A DNA stretch of 64,000 nt from Craterostigma plantagineum. Its lineage: Eukaryota; Streptophyta; Magnoliopsida; Lamiales; Linderniaceae. Where the stretch lies: the NCBI GenBank assembly GCA_027422505.1, contig JAPQWV010000486.1:406276-470275 (forward strand). Reading direction: 5' to 3'. Numbering within the stretch: position 1 is the stretch's first letter; each line of letters opens with the position of its first letter. Of the stretch, positions 1 to 10,988 are shown one piece after another. The notes beneath the pieces are model-generated. The model had not been told where the DNA came from. It worked only from the letters and a program-made list of their open reading frames with translations, and ran no database searches. Both the position numbers and the translations under genes were made by a program.

Positions 1-375
1 TGGTTTATTGGGCTCAATTTTCGGGTGAGCCCAAACCGGGTACGCCCGATTTAGGTTAGAATTCATTCAGTTTCAGATCACAGTGGAGTTTATTTTGCAG
101 AGCAAAAAAGAAAACAAAATCACAGCTTTCATCGAGATTCGTCACTCGTCGCTGAACGCTGAGGTAATTGCGATTTCTTCTTGTGCTTATCGATGCTAAT
201 TTACTTGTCGCCTGCAGTGAATAAAATTTTTTATTATTTCTCGAAGGCCTTATGTAGAATTCTATGAGCTACACATTTGTACTGATCTGTTTGAAGTTCT
301 AAATCGATGAATGATTGAGCTTGAAATATAGGCGGTGGATTATTCTCAGCTTAACTCAGAAGAAAAGGGTTAACC

Positions 376-1071
376 ATGTCAGTTCATGAAGATTCGAGTG
401 CTAACAAGAAGAAATCAGGTGGTGATGGCTTGGATGAGATGCCGATGTTCAACGCCGAACATATGCAAAATAATGCCAGAATTATCAATTATAGGTTTCC
501 TCTGCACCCCTCTTATTATCTCCTTTAACAGCAGTTTGAGTATTAACTTCTGATGAATGATGATGATGATGATGTTATCTACTTTGTATCATCAGCCGCA
601 CATTCATGTCTATAATTGGTGGAGTCATTGCTGGGATATTGGGATTTACAGGCTTGATGGGATTTATCTTCTATTTCCTTATCATGGTGATCACCACCGT
701 AGGGCTAGCAGCTAAGGCCGGTTTTTCAGTCCAATCGTATTTCGACAGCTGGAATCGGATTGTATTCGATGGCATCCTCGGCGGGCTCTTGGTAAACGAC
801 TCGTTCTTGGATTCTCAACCATCATTTGTTCCCCATAATCATTTTGAAAACTTCGACTCGTTTGTTTATGTATCTCAAATCTCCGTGATAAGATTCGTAA
901 TTAAGCTAACATTTGTTTTTCTTTCTTGCAGTCTTTCGTGCTGTTTTGGACGTATCCTTTTTTCTAATCTATCTACCTAGTATTGATACATCTATCATAT
1001 GTGTACATATTAAAATGTGTTTTCCTTGACATAGTAAAAGATTTGCCTACGACATAGTGCATATTTTCTGA
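376..1071 (+). CDS. EMC6: ER membrane protein complex subunit 6 (EMC6)
   Basis: Four exons, 376-494, 596-791, 932-951 and 1041-1071, join at GT-AG sites into a 121-residue protein. The protein has a short acidic N-terminus and two or three hydrophobic segments. It contains RTFMSIIGGVIAGILGFTG and, across the last two introns, the ending SFVLFWTFAYDIVHIF, both hallmarks of plant EMC6. EMC6 is a small core subunit of the EMC, which inserts transmembrane segments into the ER membrane. The third exon is only 20 nt, so the last two exons are easily missed; without them the reading frame runs on into intron and stops at 980. The leader (about 1-375) probably holds an intron from about 164 to 331. 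Function is inferred from the family; the gene model is well supported. Confidence 0.92.
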
Positions 1072-2145
1072 AGATTTCTGTCGTTCAAAGATGAAGATGA
1101 TTAGAGAACGTTTAGGGGCATGGAGTTGTTTTAGGGCTAAGGCGGTAAACTAATCCGTTTGAATCATTGATCCGTTTCTATTAGTTATCGCAATAGTCGG
1201 AGGAATAGTTTGAATTCTATTTCCTTTGTTTTATTCCTTTTCTGTGACTCCCTTTATGTCTTAACTGGCCAAGTTCATTAGGCTAAATGTTATTTTCATT
1301 CTACATGACATGCATTTCTCCTTTCTTGTATATATACTGTTATTTAGACAAGACAATGTATGGTTTGCAAAGAACACATATGCTTCCAGGATTGTCCTAC
1401 CCTACCATACAAATCTGAACTTCGCATAGACTAGTTGGGAAAATAATGTCGAAAATATGTTACTTTGGATTTCATGCTTATTCTTGTAGTTTTTGGTGTT
1501 AGATTTGCCTCCTTTTCCTCGGCTTTATAGCTGGCGAATGCAAGAAAAAATGCCTGTAAAGGAATATTTGAAACTATTTGAGGGTTTCGGAATATATAGT
1601 AATAATGTCTTATTTCTGTAACCCACGACAAAAAAGGGATCTGCTTTAGACAAGCAAAAGCACCACTTGAACATGAAAATTCGGGGGATATCCGTCGTTC
1701 TTATTGTTCGTGGAATTTAAGGAAATGAATTAATAGCTAGCGTTTCCATTAGCTTTGTACAATATTAAACGATATAGGTAAAAGCAGCAGCAAGTTATGA
1801 AAGTTGAAATCGTATCAGTTGTAATAAACTTGTACTAACTTACTGTGATGGTTTACATTTTTCTAATTTAACTGATATAACGGAATGCCTCAGTCACATA
1901 TAAGGATAATTACGTACATTCAACCAAATAAATGCTTATCAACTAATAAAGGTACCACACGAATTAATCTTACAACAATAAGCAAATATAGCAAACTAGT
2001 TTGATCGACAATGTGGCGAAATGGGTTCAAAATAAATACTACGTGGAGGGGAGAAAAAGGTGCTGTCATATATTATTACAATAGTTAATATATGTACGGA
2101 GCGGGCAAGCGAGTGATGAAAGGGAAAAACCCTATTAGTTATAGA
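1072..2145. other. Intergenic spacer between EMC6 and the WRKY gene
   Basis: This AT-rich stretch holds the EMC6 3' end and the WRKY 3' flank. I see no coding pattern, tRNA or transposon ends here. Confidence 0.6.
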
Positions 2146-3676
2146 CTAATGGCGCTCGTTCTTTGGCTCTTTCATCTGAGATGGCAAAATATCTTGAAGA
2201 AGACCTTGATCTCTCTCCAGAGAAGATCCGATCATTAATGGTGGTGACTTTGAGTTCTTGAAATAGGGTTGCTGAATTAGTAATGGAGTGGCTTGCGAAG
2301 TACTTATGATCATCTTCTGACGATGATCATGATAGTTGTTCTTGGGAACATGCGTGGGCATATAATGGGATGAAAAGGCGGCGGCGCCACCGATTAATGA
2401 TGATCCACCGCCGTACAACGATGAATAAGTGGAGGTGGACTCGACTGCAGGGAATAAATACCCAAAGCTGCCACGTGGCGCGATGGGACAGGGATGCTTG
2501 TGTGTACCTTCGTAGGTGGTCATAACAATGGAGGAATCCTCGAAAGATCTTTCTACTCTCTTTTTCACGCCACATGCTGTGCTTGTACATCGGTAATAAC
2601 TCCTGCAAAACTCATGTTAGATAGTCAATATAATTCACGATTGGCAATTATACAGTGTGTGTGTGTATATATATATATTCTCCACGATCTTCAAGTTATC
2701 GTTTCAATGGCTATATATATGCGAGCAAAGAAGCAAAGGTTGAATACGATGAAGAGAGATGAAAACCTGGGAAAAGGGCTATTTTTAACAGCTTTCTGAC
2801 CGTACTTTCTCCATCTGTAACCATCGTCTAAATGATCGATCTCACTCTTTGTCATGAAAGTAAATCTGGGCTCTCTTTCCTTTAGCTGATTCTTCTTCTT
2901 CTTCTTATTATTATTAGGTTTCAACCTAAATATTTCCGCACACAGTTAGAGATGAAGGAAAGGGACAAAAAAAGATAACTCCTTAACCCTCATATCTTTA
3001 CATATATACCCCAACAGATCAACACAAAGGATCTATTAAAATAACCAAAACGAGGATCGATTTAAAATATATGAAAACGTGATTTTCTTACAATAATCCA
3101 AGGTTTCAATATCACGAGTGGAAACTGGATAGCAACGCAGATATACTCAAGTTGAATAGAAATTAATACTACGGAAAGGAAAAAAAAAGGCTTACTTTTG
3201 CTTAAAACTCTTCTCCTTCTTGTTTTCATCGTCTTCTTCTTCATCACCGTCATCATCATCACCTTCTCTATATTCGTTCTTAGATTTCAGATCATCATTC
3301 GCAGCAGCTGCAGCCTCAGTCGAGGACGAAGACATGAAAACGAGTTTGGCGTTGCCGGCGTGTTGACCACCTCAGATTTACTCTCAGGAAGGACGGCCGC
3401 CGCCGGCGGTACACGTGGCATGACATGTAGAAACTGATCATCGCTTATCGGCGGATCTGCCAAGAAGCTGTAACACTCGCCGGCCGTCTGAAACAAGTCG
3501 TCATCCATGAATCCTCCTAAAGAGCCATAAAATCCCTCATAAAAACCATCGTCGTCAGCTTCTTCCCCTCCTCCTCCTAATAATTGCCGGCGGCGTTCAC
3601 ACGGTGGAAGGTCAAAAACCGAGCCTTGGGCGGCGGTTGTGCAGAAGCTTCCTCTTTCTGTAATATTCGTCGTCAT
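2146..3676 (-). CDS. Group IIc WRKY transcription factor, exon 1 frameshifted
   Basis: Three exons on the minus strand: 3676-3196, 2925-2767 and 2602-2146. Exons 2 and 3 encode one WRKY domain with WRKYGQK and a zinc finger C-X4-C-X23-H-X-H, the group IIc pattern. Intron 2 sits inside the domain after SPFPR, the usual position for this group. The protein should bind W-boxes in the nucleus; the acidic Ser/Asp/Glu stretch before the domain is typical. The exons total 1097 nt, two short of a multiple of three. The N-terminal frame (start at 3676) stops at 3287, while the acidic part and WRKY domain continue in another frame from near 3335. A one-base loss in the TTTT run around 3336-3341 would account for this. 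An ATG at 3335-3333 in the domain frame could still give about 251 residues. Closest in character to WRKY48/23/71; orthology not fixed. Confidence 0.82.
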
Positions 3677-3802
3677 TGCTGTTATCTGATTATCGTTGTT
3701 TTTGTTGGTAGAGTGATTTCTTTGCTGTTTCCAAATCTTCTCGTTAACCTTCCATTGAGATTAAAAGCAATATAGGCATAGATTCTTCTTCATTTGATCT
3801 CT

Positions 3803-3822
3803 GAGAGAGAGAGAGAGAGAAG
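3803..3822. repeat. (GA)n microsatellite in WRKY 5' leader
   Basis: A run of about ten GA units lies just upstream of the WRKY start codon. It reads as CT repeats in the minus-strand leader, a common plant 5' UTR feature. Confidence 0.8.
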
Positions 3823-4225
3823 GTGCTTGTATTTTTGAGGGGTTTTTTTGTAGTGTGAAATGAGACTTTTTTGTTTCATTACAATACGCGGTGGTGATGT
3901 TATGAATTCATGATAGATATACTTTTCCTATTGATATTTTTTCTTTTTGTTTTATATTCTTCTTGGGGTACAGCAAAGGTTTTTATTTATTTGAATAATA
4001 AAGTATTACTAACTAGTCTACATTAAATATAAGTGTATTATGAGATTAAATCCATCTTAAATAAAATCTTGATTGCGATTCTTTCAACGGAAGGAAGCAA
4101 CCGAAACTAAAGTTGACCGGGAAATGCCGGTGGAGTACAGTTGGTACGGAAACATAAGTACAGTTGCCATTAAACGCGATAAGGACCTAAGTACTCGTCA
4201 ATAGTTTCCAATTTAATTAAATATA

Positions 4226-4568
4226 GGGAAAACTATAAAAATGGGTCACTAAATATGCCAATTTTCGATGGGATACTATGTTTGACAGTTACAAAACTAG
4301 GTCACAAGTATATTAACTAAATTTAGTCACTTGACTCTTTTTCTTATTATGTACATATTTAGTGACCCAAATTTGTAACTATATACATACTTAGTGACCT
4401 GATTTTTTCACTATATATATACTTAGTGACCTAGTTTTGTAAATAGTGACCCAATTTTATTACAAATTTTACTATATATATACTTAGCGACTTAAATTTG
4501 TAACTGGCAAACATAGTGACCCAAAGTCTAAAAATGGTATACTTAGTGACTCATTTTATAATTTTGCC
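4226..4568. mobile_element. Non-autonomous TIR element (MITE) of 343 bp
   Basis: The left end (4226 on) and the reverse complement of the right end (4568 back) match over about 40 bases with a few changes; both follow the pattern GGNAAAANTATAAAA then GTCACTAA. The element is flanked by TATA on both sides (4222-4225 and 4569-4572), a target-site duplication of TATA or TA. Inside, the unit TAGTGACC with an AT-rich spacer recurs about eight times, so the element is a chain of short sub-repeats. It has no coding capacity. The superfamily is not certain; a TA target would fit Tc1/mariner. Confidence 0.75.
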
Positions 4569-4773
4569 TATAATGTAGGACCTAAACTGTGATATTCGAT
4601 ATTATATGAATGAATATATATATGTATCTAATCGAGGACTTCAAATGTGTTGATTAATGCCACATCACATTTGATGTTGAACTGACCTGCTGATTTGGCA
4701 CGAATTAACGCCAAATCAACAGGTGCCCATATAAGGTGCTCGCCTGTGAGCACGATATCATTCCTCGTAATTA

Positions 4774-4774
4774 A

Positions 4775-4814
<40 letters not shown>
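4774..4814. repeat. (TA)n microsatellite
   Basis: A nearly pure alternating TA tract of about 40 bases. Confidence 0.9.
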
Positions 4815-4815
<1 letters not shown>

Positions 4816-7035
4816 TCTCATTCTTTGTTACGTATTTATTTGCTTATATTATACTATGTGAACGCAAGTACGTATTTTTCCTTCTTGGGTGTGCACATAG
4901 GACTGGAATGTTTCTAGATATTCGTAATAGTCTTTTTTATAAAGATACTTTTTGTCCATATTTTATATGCTTTCTCGTTAAATATACACATTGGCCTAGA
5001 GAGTCAAATATTATTGTCTATCAATTGCTATCACTGATCTTGATTCTTGACCAAGTAAAATGGAGATATATTGTGAAACCTTAATATCTTCAAAGTACTT
5101 AAATCCGAATATTTTGGTTACGACAGAGGTCTTCGCCCCGCGTTCTTGTGATCAATAAGCAATAAAATAATAAGTAATATTATATATATGCTCGTAGCTT
5201 CGGGGTTTAATTCATATAATAAAAGAAATAAAAAGCACATTAATTTACAATGTTATCTTGTGCATTTATGCCTTAGGGTGGTTTAAGGGTTTTGTCCTAA
5301 AAGGGTAGGGCGGTCCTTTTTAATCAGCTTTGTATGGTTCATATCTGTGTTTAACAAACAAACTATACACATGCGAAGTGAATAATAATGAAAGAATGTA
5401 CCAAGCTTCACATGGTAGCCTTACACATAACCTACAAATACTTCTTCGTTATTATTGATAATTAAATGATAATATTTGGGCTTGGCAATGAGCAACTGAT
5501 TTCCAATCTTAGAGGGAATTCACTCCATCAGGGAGGATAATCAAAACCGTATTTGTTATCGAGAACTAAATGATAATATATTTTATGATTTTCCTCCTCG
5601 AGAGAAAAAAAAAAAAAAGAACCTTATCATCAAGAAAAGGGCGACATCAACAACAATTGTATAATAAATTGTTATTCCACAATCAGCGGTCGCTGCAGGT
5701 AGGTCTTTTTTTTGTCAGTAAAATTGATTCAAAGTTAACATTAGATAACTACCATATTGAGCCCTTAATTTATTTTCTTGTTTTATGTATTATTTTTCAA
5801 TGATTTCACATGCATGAACACTTGAGCACGCAAAACACAAAAGCTCATCGCCTTTGGAAAAAAAGTCATCACTAACACTTTCTATGCATGCATGGAGTTT
5901 ATACTGTATATAATATATGTGTAGGCATATTTGCTTATATATATACATTGGTAATTTTATGTCCTGAGAATATAATATGCAACATGCCAGAAGTCTGAAT
6001 AAAGTCGTGCTGACTTTTGATTCCATCAAAGCACACAGATTCATATGGTTTATCTCTGTTGCAATCGATATCAAGTTACATATATGTGCAAAAACATTTT
6101 GTCCAAAATTATAAAATCACATCCTTATACTAGTTTTCTTTTTGTAAAGAGCCAAAAAAACGTTTATCGAAAGTTGGATTAAAAATCTTAACTATGCATA
6201 CTTCCTATATCATTTATTTTATAACCAATAAGTCGAATTAGAAAAAGAGAAACCAATAGACGATACTTTTTTTTTTCGGAGAGAGAGCAAGTTAAGACGA
6301 CTAAGTTTGAACACACACCGTTGATTGCGGCCCTCATCCCTCGTCAAAGGTATCAACACATGGTTGAGTCAAAGTCAACAGCTTTTTGCTCATTTAAAAA
6401 GTATAGTTTAGTTTACTATTATGTGTCCTAAGTATAATAATATAAAGAAATATATGAAGCGTTGAATGCTTAACGCGTCAAAGACAAAACAAGACAAAGG
6501 GAGGTCTCGGCAAGTCAGCCTCGTCTTGCGTGTACGCCTCAGCTAAAAATATTTATATATTATTTTTCAACCCAATCCCAAATCATAATGTCAATTCACA
6601 CTTTATTTTTCTTAATAGTACAAAATTATCATTTTGTAGCCAATTCACTAACTCAAGCCTACCTAAGTTAGTCACTAGAGAACTGAAAGCGATATTGGGC
6701 TGGGCTTTTCATACACGGCGCAAAAAGCCCAATTAAGAGAGCGCTACTCAGCTTATTATCTCAGCTTATTAGATTAGACCTCTGTCAACTGGAGAAGAAC
6801 TGCAATGAGAGATCAGGCAAATGCATGTGGATGTATATCAGGCACCTTTGGATTTTGATTATTTTGCTCAAATATGCAACTCAAAAAACTTCACGTTTCA
6901 AGCTTCGCACATCTATAAATGTACATTTTAATAAAAGCTTTTATAAGTTCCGTTCGCGTAAATAGGGGAGGTTGGTTAGAATAAAGAAACCGCCGATTTC
7001 AATTACGCTTTCTCTACTGTGGAACGAAACATATA
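4815..7035. other. Gene-free AT-rich stretch
   Basis: About 2.2 kb with only short chance reading frames, a poly-A run near 5610 and several T-rich runs. I recognise no conserved protein, tRNA or complete transposon in it. Confidence 0.55.
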
Positions 7036-7259
7036 CTCCATCCGTCCCACGACTAAATCGGGCGTCGCACATCTTTGGTACATTTCTTTATTTAGTAAAA
7101 AACCATCACAAACAATTAATAGGATAATGTGGAATATTCTTAAAAAACGTGTCAAAATATACACTTTTTACCTTTTAATTGTACTATATTATTAAAATAC
7201 TCAATTTCTTGAAAACCGCTCCACACCCAAATGTCCATAAATTAGTGGGACAGATGGAG
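7036..7259. mobile_element. Stowaway-type MITE (224 bp)
   Basis: The ends read CTCCATCCGTCCCAC at 7036 and GTGGGACAGATGGAG ending at 7259. These are imperfect inverted repeats of the Stowaway consensus, flanked by TA on both sides (7034-7035 and 7260-7261). Size, ends and TA target duplication fit a Stowaway element mobilised by mariner-like transposases. It is non-coding. Confidence 0.88.
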
Positions 7260-7443
7260 TATTATGCAAAGGCAAACGCAACCAAGATACACGATATGAT
7301 AAAATCATACAAAACAAACCCTAATATTCAAATACACACACATACAACACACAAGACATTATTTAATACCATTTAAAAAGCACGCAATGGATCATTTGAA
7401 AATAGTTACGTAGACAATATATATCATTACAGCGATGCACTGA

Positions 7444-7668
7444 TTAGGGTTTTGCTCGAAAGCCATGGGCATGGGTTGTTGGCTGGGCCGGCGGAACCCT
7501 AAAGAGCTTATCATTGCAGTGAAAGCAGCCATTTGGCCCGCCAGGAACCGATCGATTCACTTCACCATTTCTTGTCTGGCTAAGAATTCGCAGGGCTCGA
7601 GCCTCTTTTGCCGGTCCATTAACGAGCAAAGCGATGAAAATTAGGGCTAGCCAAGTAGTTGTCTTCAT
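7444..7668 (-). CDS. Small secreted peptide precursor (74 aa), CLE-like motif
   Basis: The 74-residue frame starts at the ATG at 7668-7666 with MKTTTWLALIFIALLVNGP, a classic signal peptide with predicted cleavage near the following Ala residues. The mature part is short and basic. It contains RSVPGGPN followed by GCFHCND and a proline-rich tail ending at 7444. RSVPGGPN aligns with residues 1-8 of the CLE dodecapeptide (R-x-V-P-x-G-P-N/D), but positions 9-11 (normally P-L/x-H) are replaced by G-C-F. It may be a diverged CLE-type signal or an unrelated secreted peptide. A TATA box sits about 160 bp upstream. An upstream in-frame ATG at 7764 exists, but it would place residues ahead of the signal peptide, so I prefer 7668. 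Expression is not shown by sequence alone. Confidence 0.6.
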   Translation of the reverse strand: MKTTTWLALIFIALLVNGPAKEARALRILSQTRNGEVNRSVPGGPNGCFHCNDKLFRVPPAQPTTHAHGFRAKP

Positions 7669-7824
7669 TGTTTTATTAGGCCTTAAACAATATTTGAAGA
7701 GGAAGATATAGTTAGGGTTTTGTGATTTAGAAAAGAACAAAAATGAATACTTATTACCTGTCAACTAAATTTGATTTGTTAAACTGCACCCAGGATTGAG
7801 TTACTTAGTTATTGGTGGGCAACC

Positions 7825-7833
7825 TATATATAG
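7825..7833 (-). promoter_or_regulatory. TATA box of the small secreted peptide gene
   Basis: CTATATATA on the minus strand, about 160 bp before the chosen start codon at 7668. Confidence 0.55.
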
Positions 7834-7839
7834 TGGAGG

Positions 7840-9643
7840 TTTTGATTGATTAGAATCTATTTTCGTGAATCATGGGTGGGTATGTAATTAATAAAGGCGC
7901 TTTTTTTTTTCTCCCCAAGACCCAAGTCATTTTATATGAGTTTCTTCTGATTAAACAAATGCAAATGTGTTGGGCGAGCTAACTAAATTAATTGAAAGTA
8001 AGTGACAGCCATTGTTCCACTCAAACAAACTTGTATGTTCTTTGATTTCTATAATCCTAGTCTTTTGGAAAATGGGAATAAAAAAGCATATACAATTATA
8101 TAGTGGAGGACCTAGAAAAATATGTTGCAAGAACACGAAGCAACCATGGTCGGACCTAAATGTGGACAAGTGTATTTTAGAGTACTACAGGAAACACGAT
8201 GAATCTACGATGGAAGTGTGTTCTTTATATTATTGACTATTATGTTTGATTCCTATCGCTAGCTAGTGCTATTAGGAATTCCATTATCTGTATTCTTGTC
8301 ACTAGTTTATGTTATCTAACGGCTTTTGTGGTTCAAAGGAGAGTGCTTTAATCGAAGTTGACAGAGAGTTTAGGGTGGTGTTTTCCCACCGTTGATTTGT
8401 TAGTGTACAACATATGTCGTTCTCTGCCTTTAGTTTGTGTCTGCAATTGTTTTCTGCCTTTGGTTTGTGTAGGAGAGGGTCGCTTAAAGTAATCATCGTA
8501 TATTTAATAGTCACTAAACTAAATTAATATGTTTGGTTAAAGATGGTCCTTACTTATGTGATCAGATACATGTTTCTTCATGTCTAAGTATGATGTCTGG
8601 TTTGTTTACGGTATGCATAATTGTGACTCAAATAATGCATTTTTTTCAATTGTAAAACTAATATAGAGATCATTATAGATAAATTATCTCTAGCACTTGT
8701 ATTTTTACGACTACTTTGTCTTGACAACCGAAGAAATTGTTGAGAATTTCCATCCAGAAATCTAAACTATCGGGCGAGTCGATGCGGGACAAAACTCAAA
8801 TTATTGAAGTTATTGTAAGAGCAACATGTCCTTCCATTCATGGGATTTTGGATGTCATAAGCATGTCCTCCCATTCTTCTAAGTCTAGAAGAAAAGGTTT
8901 TCTTTTTTCTGTCCAATTATTAAAATTAGATTGTCTTGAAATAGACCCTAATTTTCCGACAATATGATATTTACATTTCTCGGTCCATCACACTGGCCCT
9001 GTATTTCAAATCTAAATAAAGCCCATAAAACAATACACTACAAAGCCCTCGTAAGTCGTAGTTACATTTTTTATATACTTTTTTTTTTTTTTCCTCGATA
9101 TTATGATTTGTAAACGAGATTATGGTGTGTATTTGTAAGCTGGTGGAATTCTAATAACTATTAGTATTAGCCGATGATTTTAATAAATTATATATTAATT
9201 ATTAGTAGATGATTTTAATAAATTATATCCTAAAAATAGAATGAGGTGGTTATTACGAGTCTTCTAATTGGTTTAATAAGTTTTTTAATAATTGATATAC
9301 TAAAAATACAATGAGTTGGTTATTATGGTTTAATATGTTTTTCCATTTTTTTAATAATAATTAAAGTAGAAAAAAAATTGATTGCTTAATTCTGACGTAC
9401 CAATTTACAGTTTTTATCCCCGTAAGCTCTTTACATAAGAGTATAAATAAGCTCGCACGAATTCGATTCGGTCCTCCATAAGACGGAATTGCTAAAAATC
9501 AAACTTACGCCTACTTGAGCTTGTAAAAAATCGTTGTTATTTCTATTCATTTGTTTTTGTTTTCATCACATAGAAAAAAGGCCAAGAAAATGAAACAAAA
9601 ATGCTCCTAGTAAACTGATAAATCATCCATTTATTACAGTCTT
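7840..9643. other. Gene-free spacer with short direct repeats
   Basis: No recognisable gene. Between 9173 and 9325 there are two interleaved direct repeats: GATGATTTTAATAAATTATA at 9173-9192 and 9208-9227, and a 25-base unit at 9231-9255 and 9301-9325 with two changes. These look like old local duplications in AT-rich DNA. Confidence 0.55.
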
Positions 9644-10078
9644 TCACAACGACAAAATCCTGAGAAACCCTTGGAAGGTGACTGCTTCCTCTTCGCCGGC
9701 CAACCTAACCATGGCTTTCATATCATCGTCGTCTATGGACTCAAACCCAGCCAATTTCATGTAACCCCTCAAATCCTCGAGCCCAACCTTCCCATCGCCG
9801 TCTCCGTCCATGACGCGAAAAGCCTCCTCCATAAGCCGACGACTGCTGCCGCCGCCGCCGTTCAAGACCTTCTGAAACTCATCGTACTCGACATACCCAT
9901 CCTTGTTCCGATCGGCGACGCTCATCATGGACCCTATCGCATCCTCGTCGGACCCGCAGCAAGCTCCGCCGCAGAACGCCTTGAGGTCGTCGTAGCTGAT
10001 TCTTCCGTCGCCGTCGGCGTCTATAACCTCAAATGCCGATCGTAGGCTTGACTTTTGTGTATCCTTTGCATCGTTCAT
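9644..10078 (-). CDS. EF-hand calcium-binding protein, CP1/calmodulin-like
   Basis: Intronless frame of 144 residues. There are three good EF-hand loops: DADGDGRISYDD (residues 20-31), DRNKDGYVEYDE (56-67) and DGDGDGKVGLED (91-102). The fourth (about 128-139) has lost its acidic ligands, so it should not bind calcium. The layout, including MMSVADRNKDG in the second hand and VRLAGEEE in the decayed fourth, resembles Arabidopsis CP1 (At5g49480), a small Ca2+ sensor-like protein. It probably acts as a cytosolic or nuclear calcium sensor or buffer. An unusual Cys pair lies in the first linker (GGACCGS). A TATA box lies 66 bp upstream. Family assignment is firm; the CP1 orthology is a recollection-based judgement. 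Confidence 0.88.
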   Translation of the reverse strand: MNDAKDTQKSSLRSAFEVIDADGDGRISYDDLKAFCGGACCGSDEDAIGSMMSVADRNKDGYVEYDEFQKVLNGGGGSSRRLMEEAFRVMDGDGDGKVGLEDLRGYMKLAGFESIDDDDMKAMVRLAGEEEAVTFQGFLRILSL

Positions 10079-10143
10079 CTCCGCCGGACAAATTTTTCTC
10101 CTCCCTTCGCCTTGGCGGCGGGTGACCGTAAGGCGTTCTTGAG

Positions 10144-10153
10144 TTATTTATAG
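10144..10153 (-). promoter_or_regulatory. TATA box of the CP1-like gene
   Basis: CTATAAATAA on the minus strand, 66 bp upstream of the ATG at 10078. Confidence 0.6.
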
Positions 10154-10322
10154 ATGGATTTCGTTGACTTCTAGAAGTGTCGGTCAAGAGTTTACGACTT
10201 CATTTTAGTTTTATTTTTTTAGAATTATTTTCCCTACGTATATCGCTATGCCCACTGAGATGTCCTTGGGCCTTGCGAAACAGTCGAAGCCCGGCCCGCT
10301 AATAAGGCTAATCCACAAATAT

Positions 10323-10367
10323 AGGCCCATTTAAAAACCCTAGTCCCAAAAGGCATCAGCTATTTAA
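10323..10367 (+). promoter_or_regulatory. Site II + telo-box + TATA promoter of the noncoding RNA locus
   Basis: Within 45 bases lie AGGCCCAT (site II type), AAACCCTA (telo-box, 10335-10342) and TATTTAAA (10360-10367). In plants this combination marks genes of the ribosome-building programme, including ribosomal protein genes and snoRNA clusters. No good coding frame follows, but a box C/D snoRNA lies about 370 bp downstream on the same strand. Confidence 0.6.
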
Positions 10368-10735
10368 ACGGTTCCAACGCTTCTCTCCGTCAGTCGTCAA
10401 GCTCAGAACGTTTTCTTCTCGGGAGTTTGGCTATCTTTTATTTTTTTCAATATCAGATTTAAGCTCAAAATTGCCTCTCGTATGGGAAGCTCGATCGAAA
10501 ATTATTGATTGTTGTTTCTCAATTTCTTGTTGGAGAGGCGAAAATTGTTGCTCAGACGAAGTTGAGTCGCTTCGCCTCAGATTTGAAAGTCTGGCGCAGT
10601 GAATTAGAATCTGGTAGATCTAATGTTCATCGAATCCTTACCTACTTCGGTTTGTTTTCTGTTTTTCGCGTTCTTTCGATTATTCATTATTATGGAATAA
10701 TCTGAGCGAAATTCAGTAATTAATTTGTGACGGTT

Positions 10736-10822
10736 GATGTTTCCGATGATGGCATGGAATCTTTGAGACCTGATTTCTCTAATTTGATGAAAAGCGTAAG
10801 CACTTTTCGCTGAGGATACATC
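10736..10822 (+). ncRNA. Box C/D snoRNA, predicted 18S rRNA C38 2'-O-methylation guide
   Basis: Boxes lie in the canonical order: C-like ATGATGG (10746-10752), D' CTGA (10770-10773), C' TGATGA (10785-10790) and D CTGA (10810-10813). The flanks GATGTTTCC (10736-10744) and GGATACATC (10814-10822) pair with one mismatch to form the terminal stem. The 12 bases just upstream of D' (AATCTTTGAGAC) are perfectly complementary to GTCTCAAAGATT near the 5' end of plant 18S rRNA. By the D+5 rule the target is C38, counted from the usual plant 18S 5' end. I have no target for the second guide, upstream of D. The RNA would act in the nucleolus with fibrillarin. The promoter at 10323-10367 and the lack of a coding frame suggest a host noncoding transcript. 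Confidence 0.82.
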
Positions 10823-10891
10823 ACAGCAAATCATTAACTGTTTGGAGCGTACTTTGCTTGTTTATCTTTTGATTTGATCAATGATTGTTGA

Positions 10892-10988
10892 GATGAAATG
10901 ATGATTGCACTGGGCTCTGAGCAGTTCCACTTGGACTGCGAGTTTGATGGACATTGCAGCCTAGAAAGCTATATCTGATCTTGTCATC
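10892..10988 (+). ncRNA. Candidate second box C/D snoRNA
   Basis: C box ATGATGA (10898-10904), D' CTGA (10917-10920), C' TGATGG (10945-10950) and D CTGA (10975-10978) lie in order on the same strand, 70 bp after the first snoRNA. The flanks GATGA (10892-10896) and TCATC (10984-10988) can pair, but only across an internal loop. I found no complement to rRNA that I would trust for either guide; GCACTGGGC before D' has a 9-base match to a GCCCAGTGC that I recall in 25S rRNA. The spacing between C and D' is short. Confidence 0.4.

Noticed and set aside
4695..5084. 129-codon frame over the TA microsatellite
   Set aside because: It is driven by the repeat (Ile/Tyr alternation) and AT-rich DNA.
9671..10045. 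Plus-strand 124-codon frame over the EF-hand gene
   Set aside because: It is the antisense of a gene with three canonical EF-hand loops; the plus frame shows no motif.
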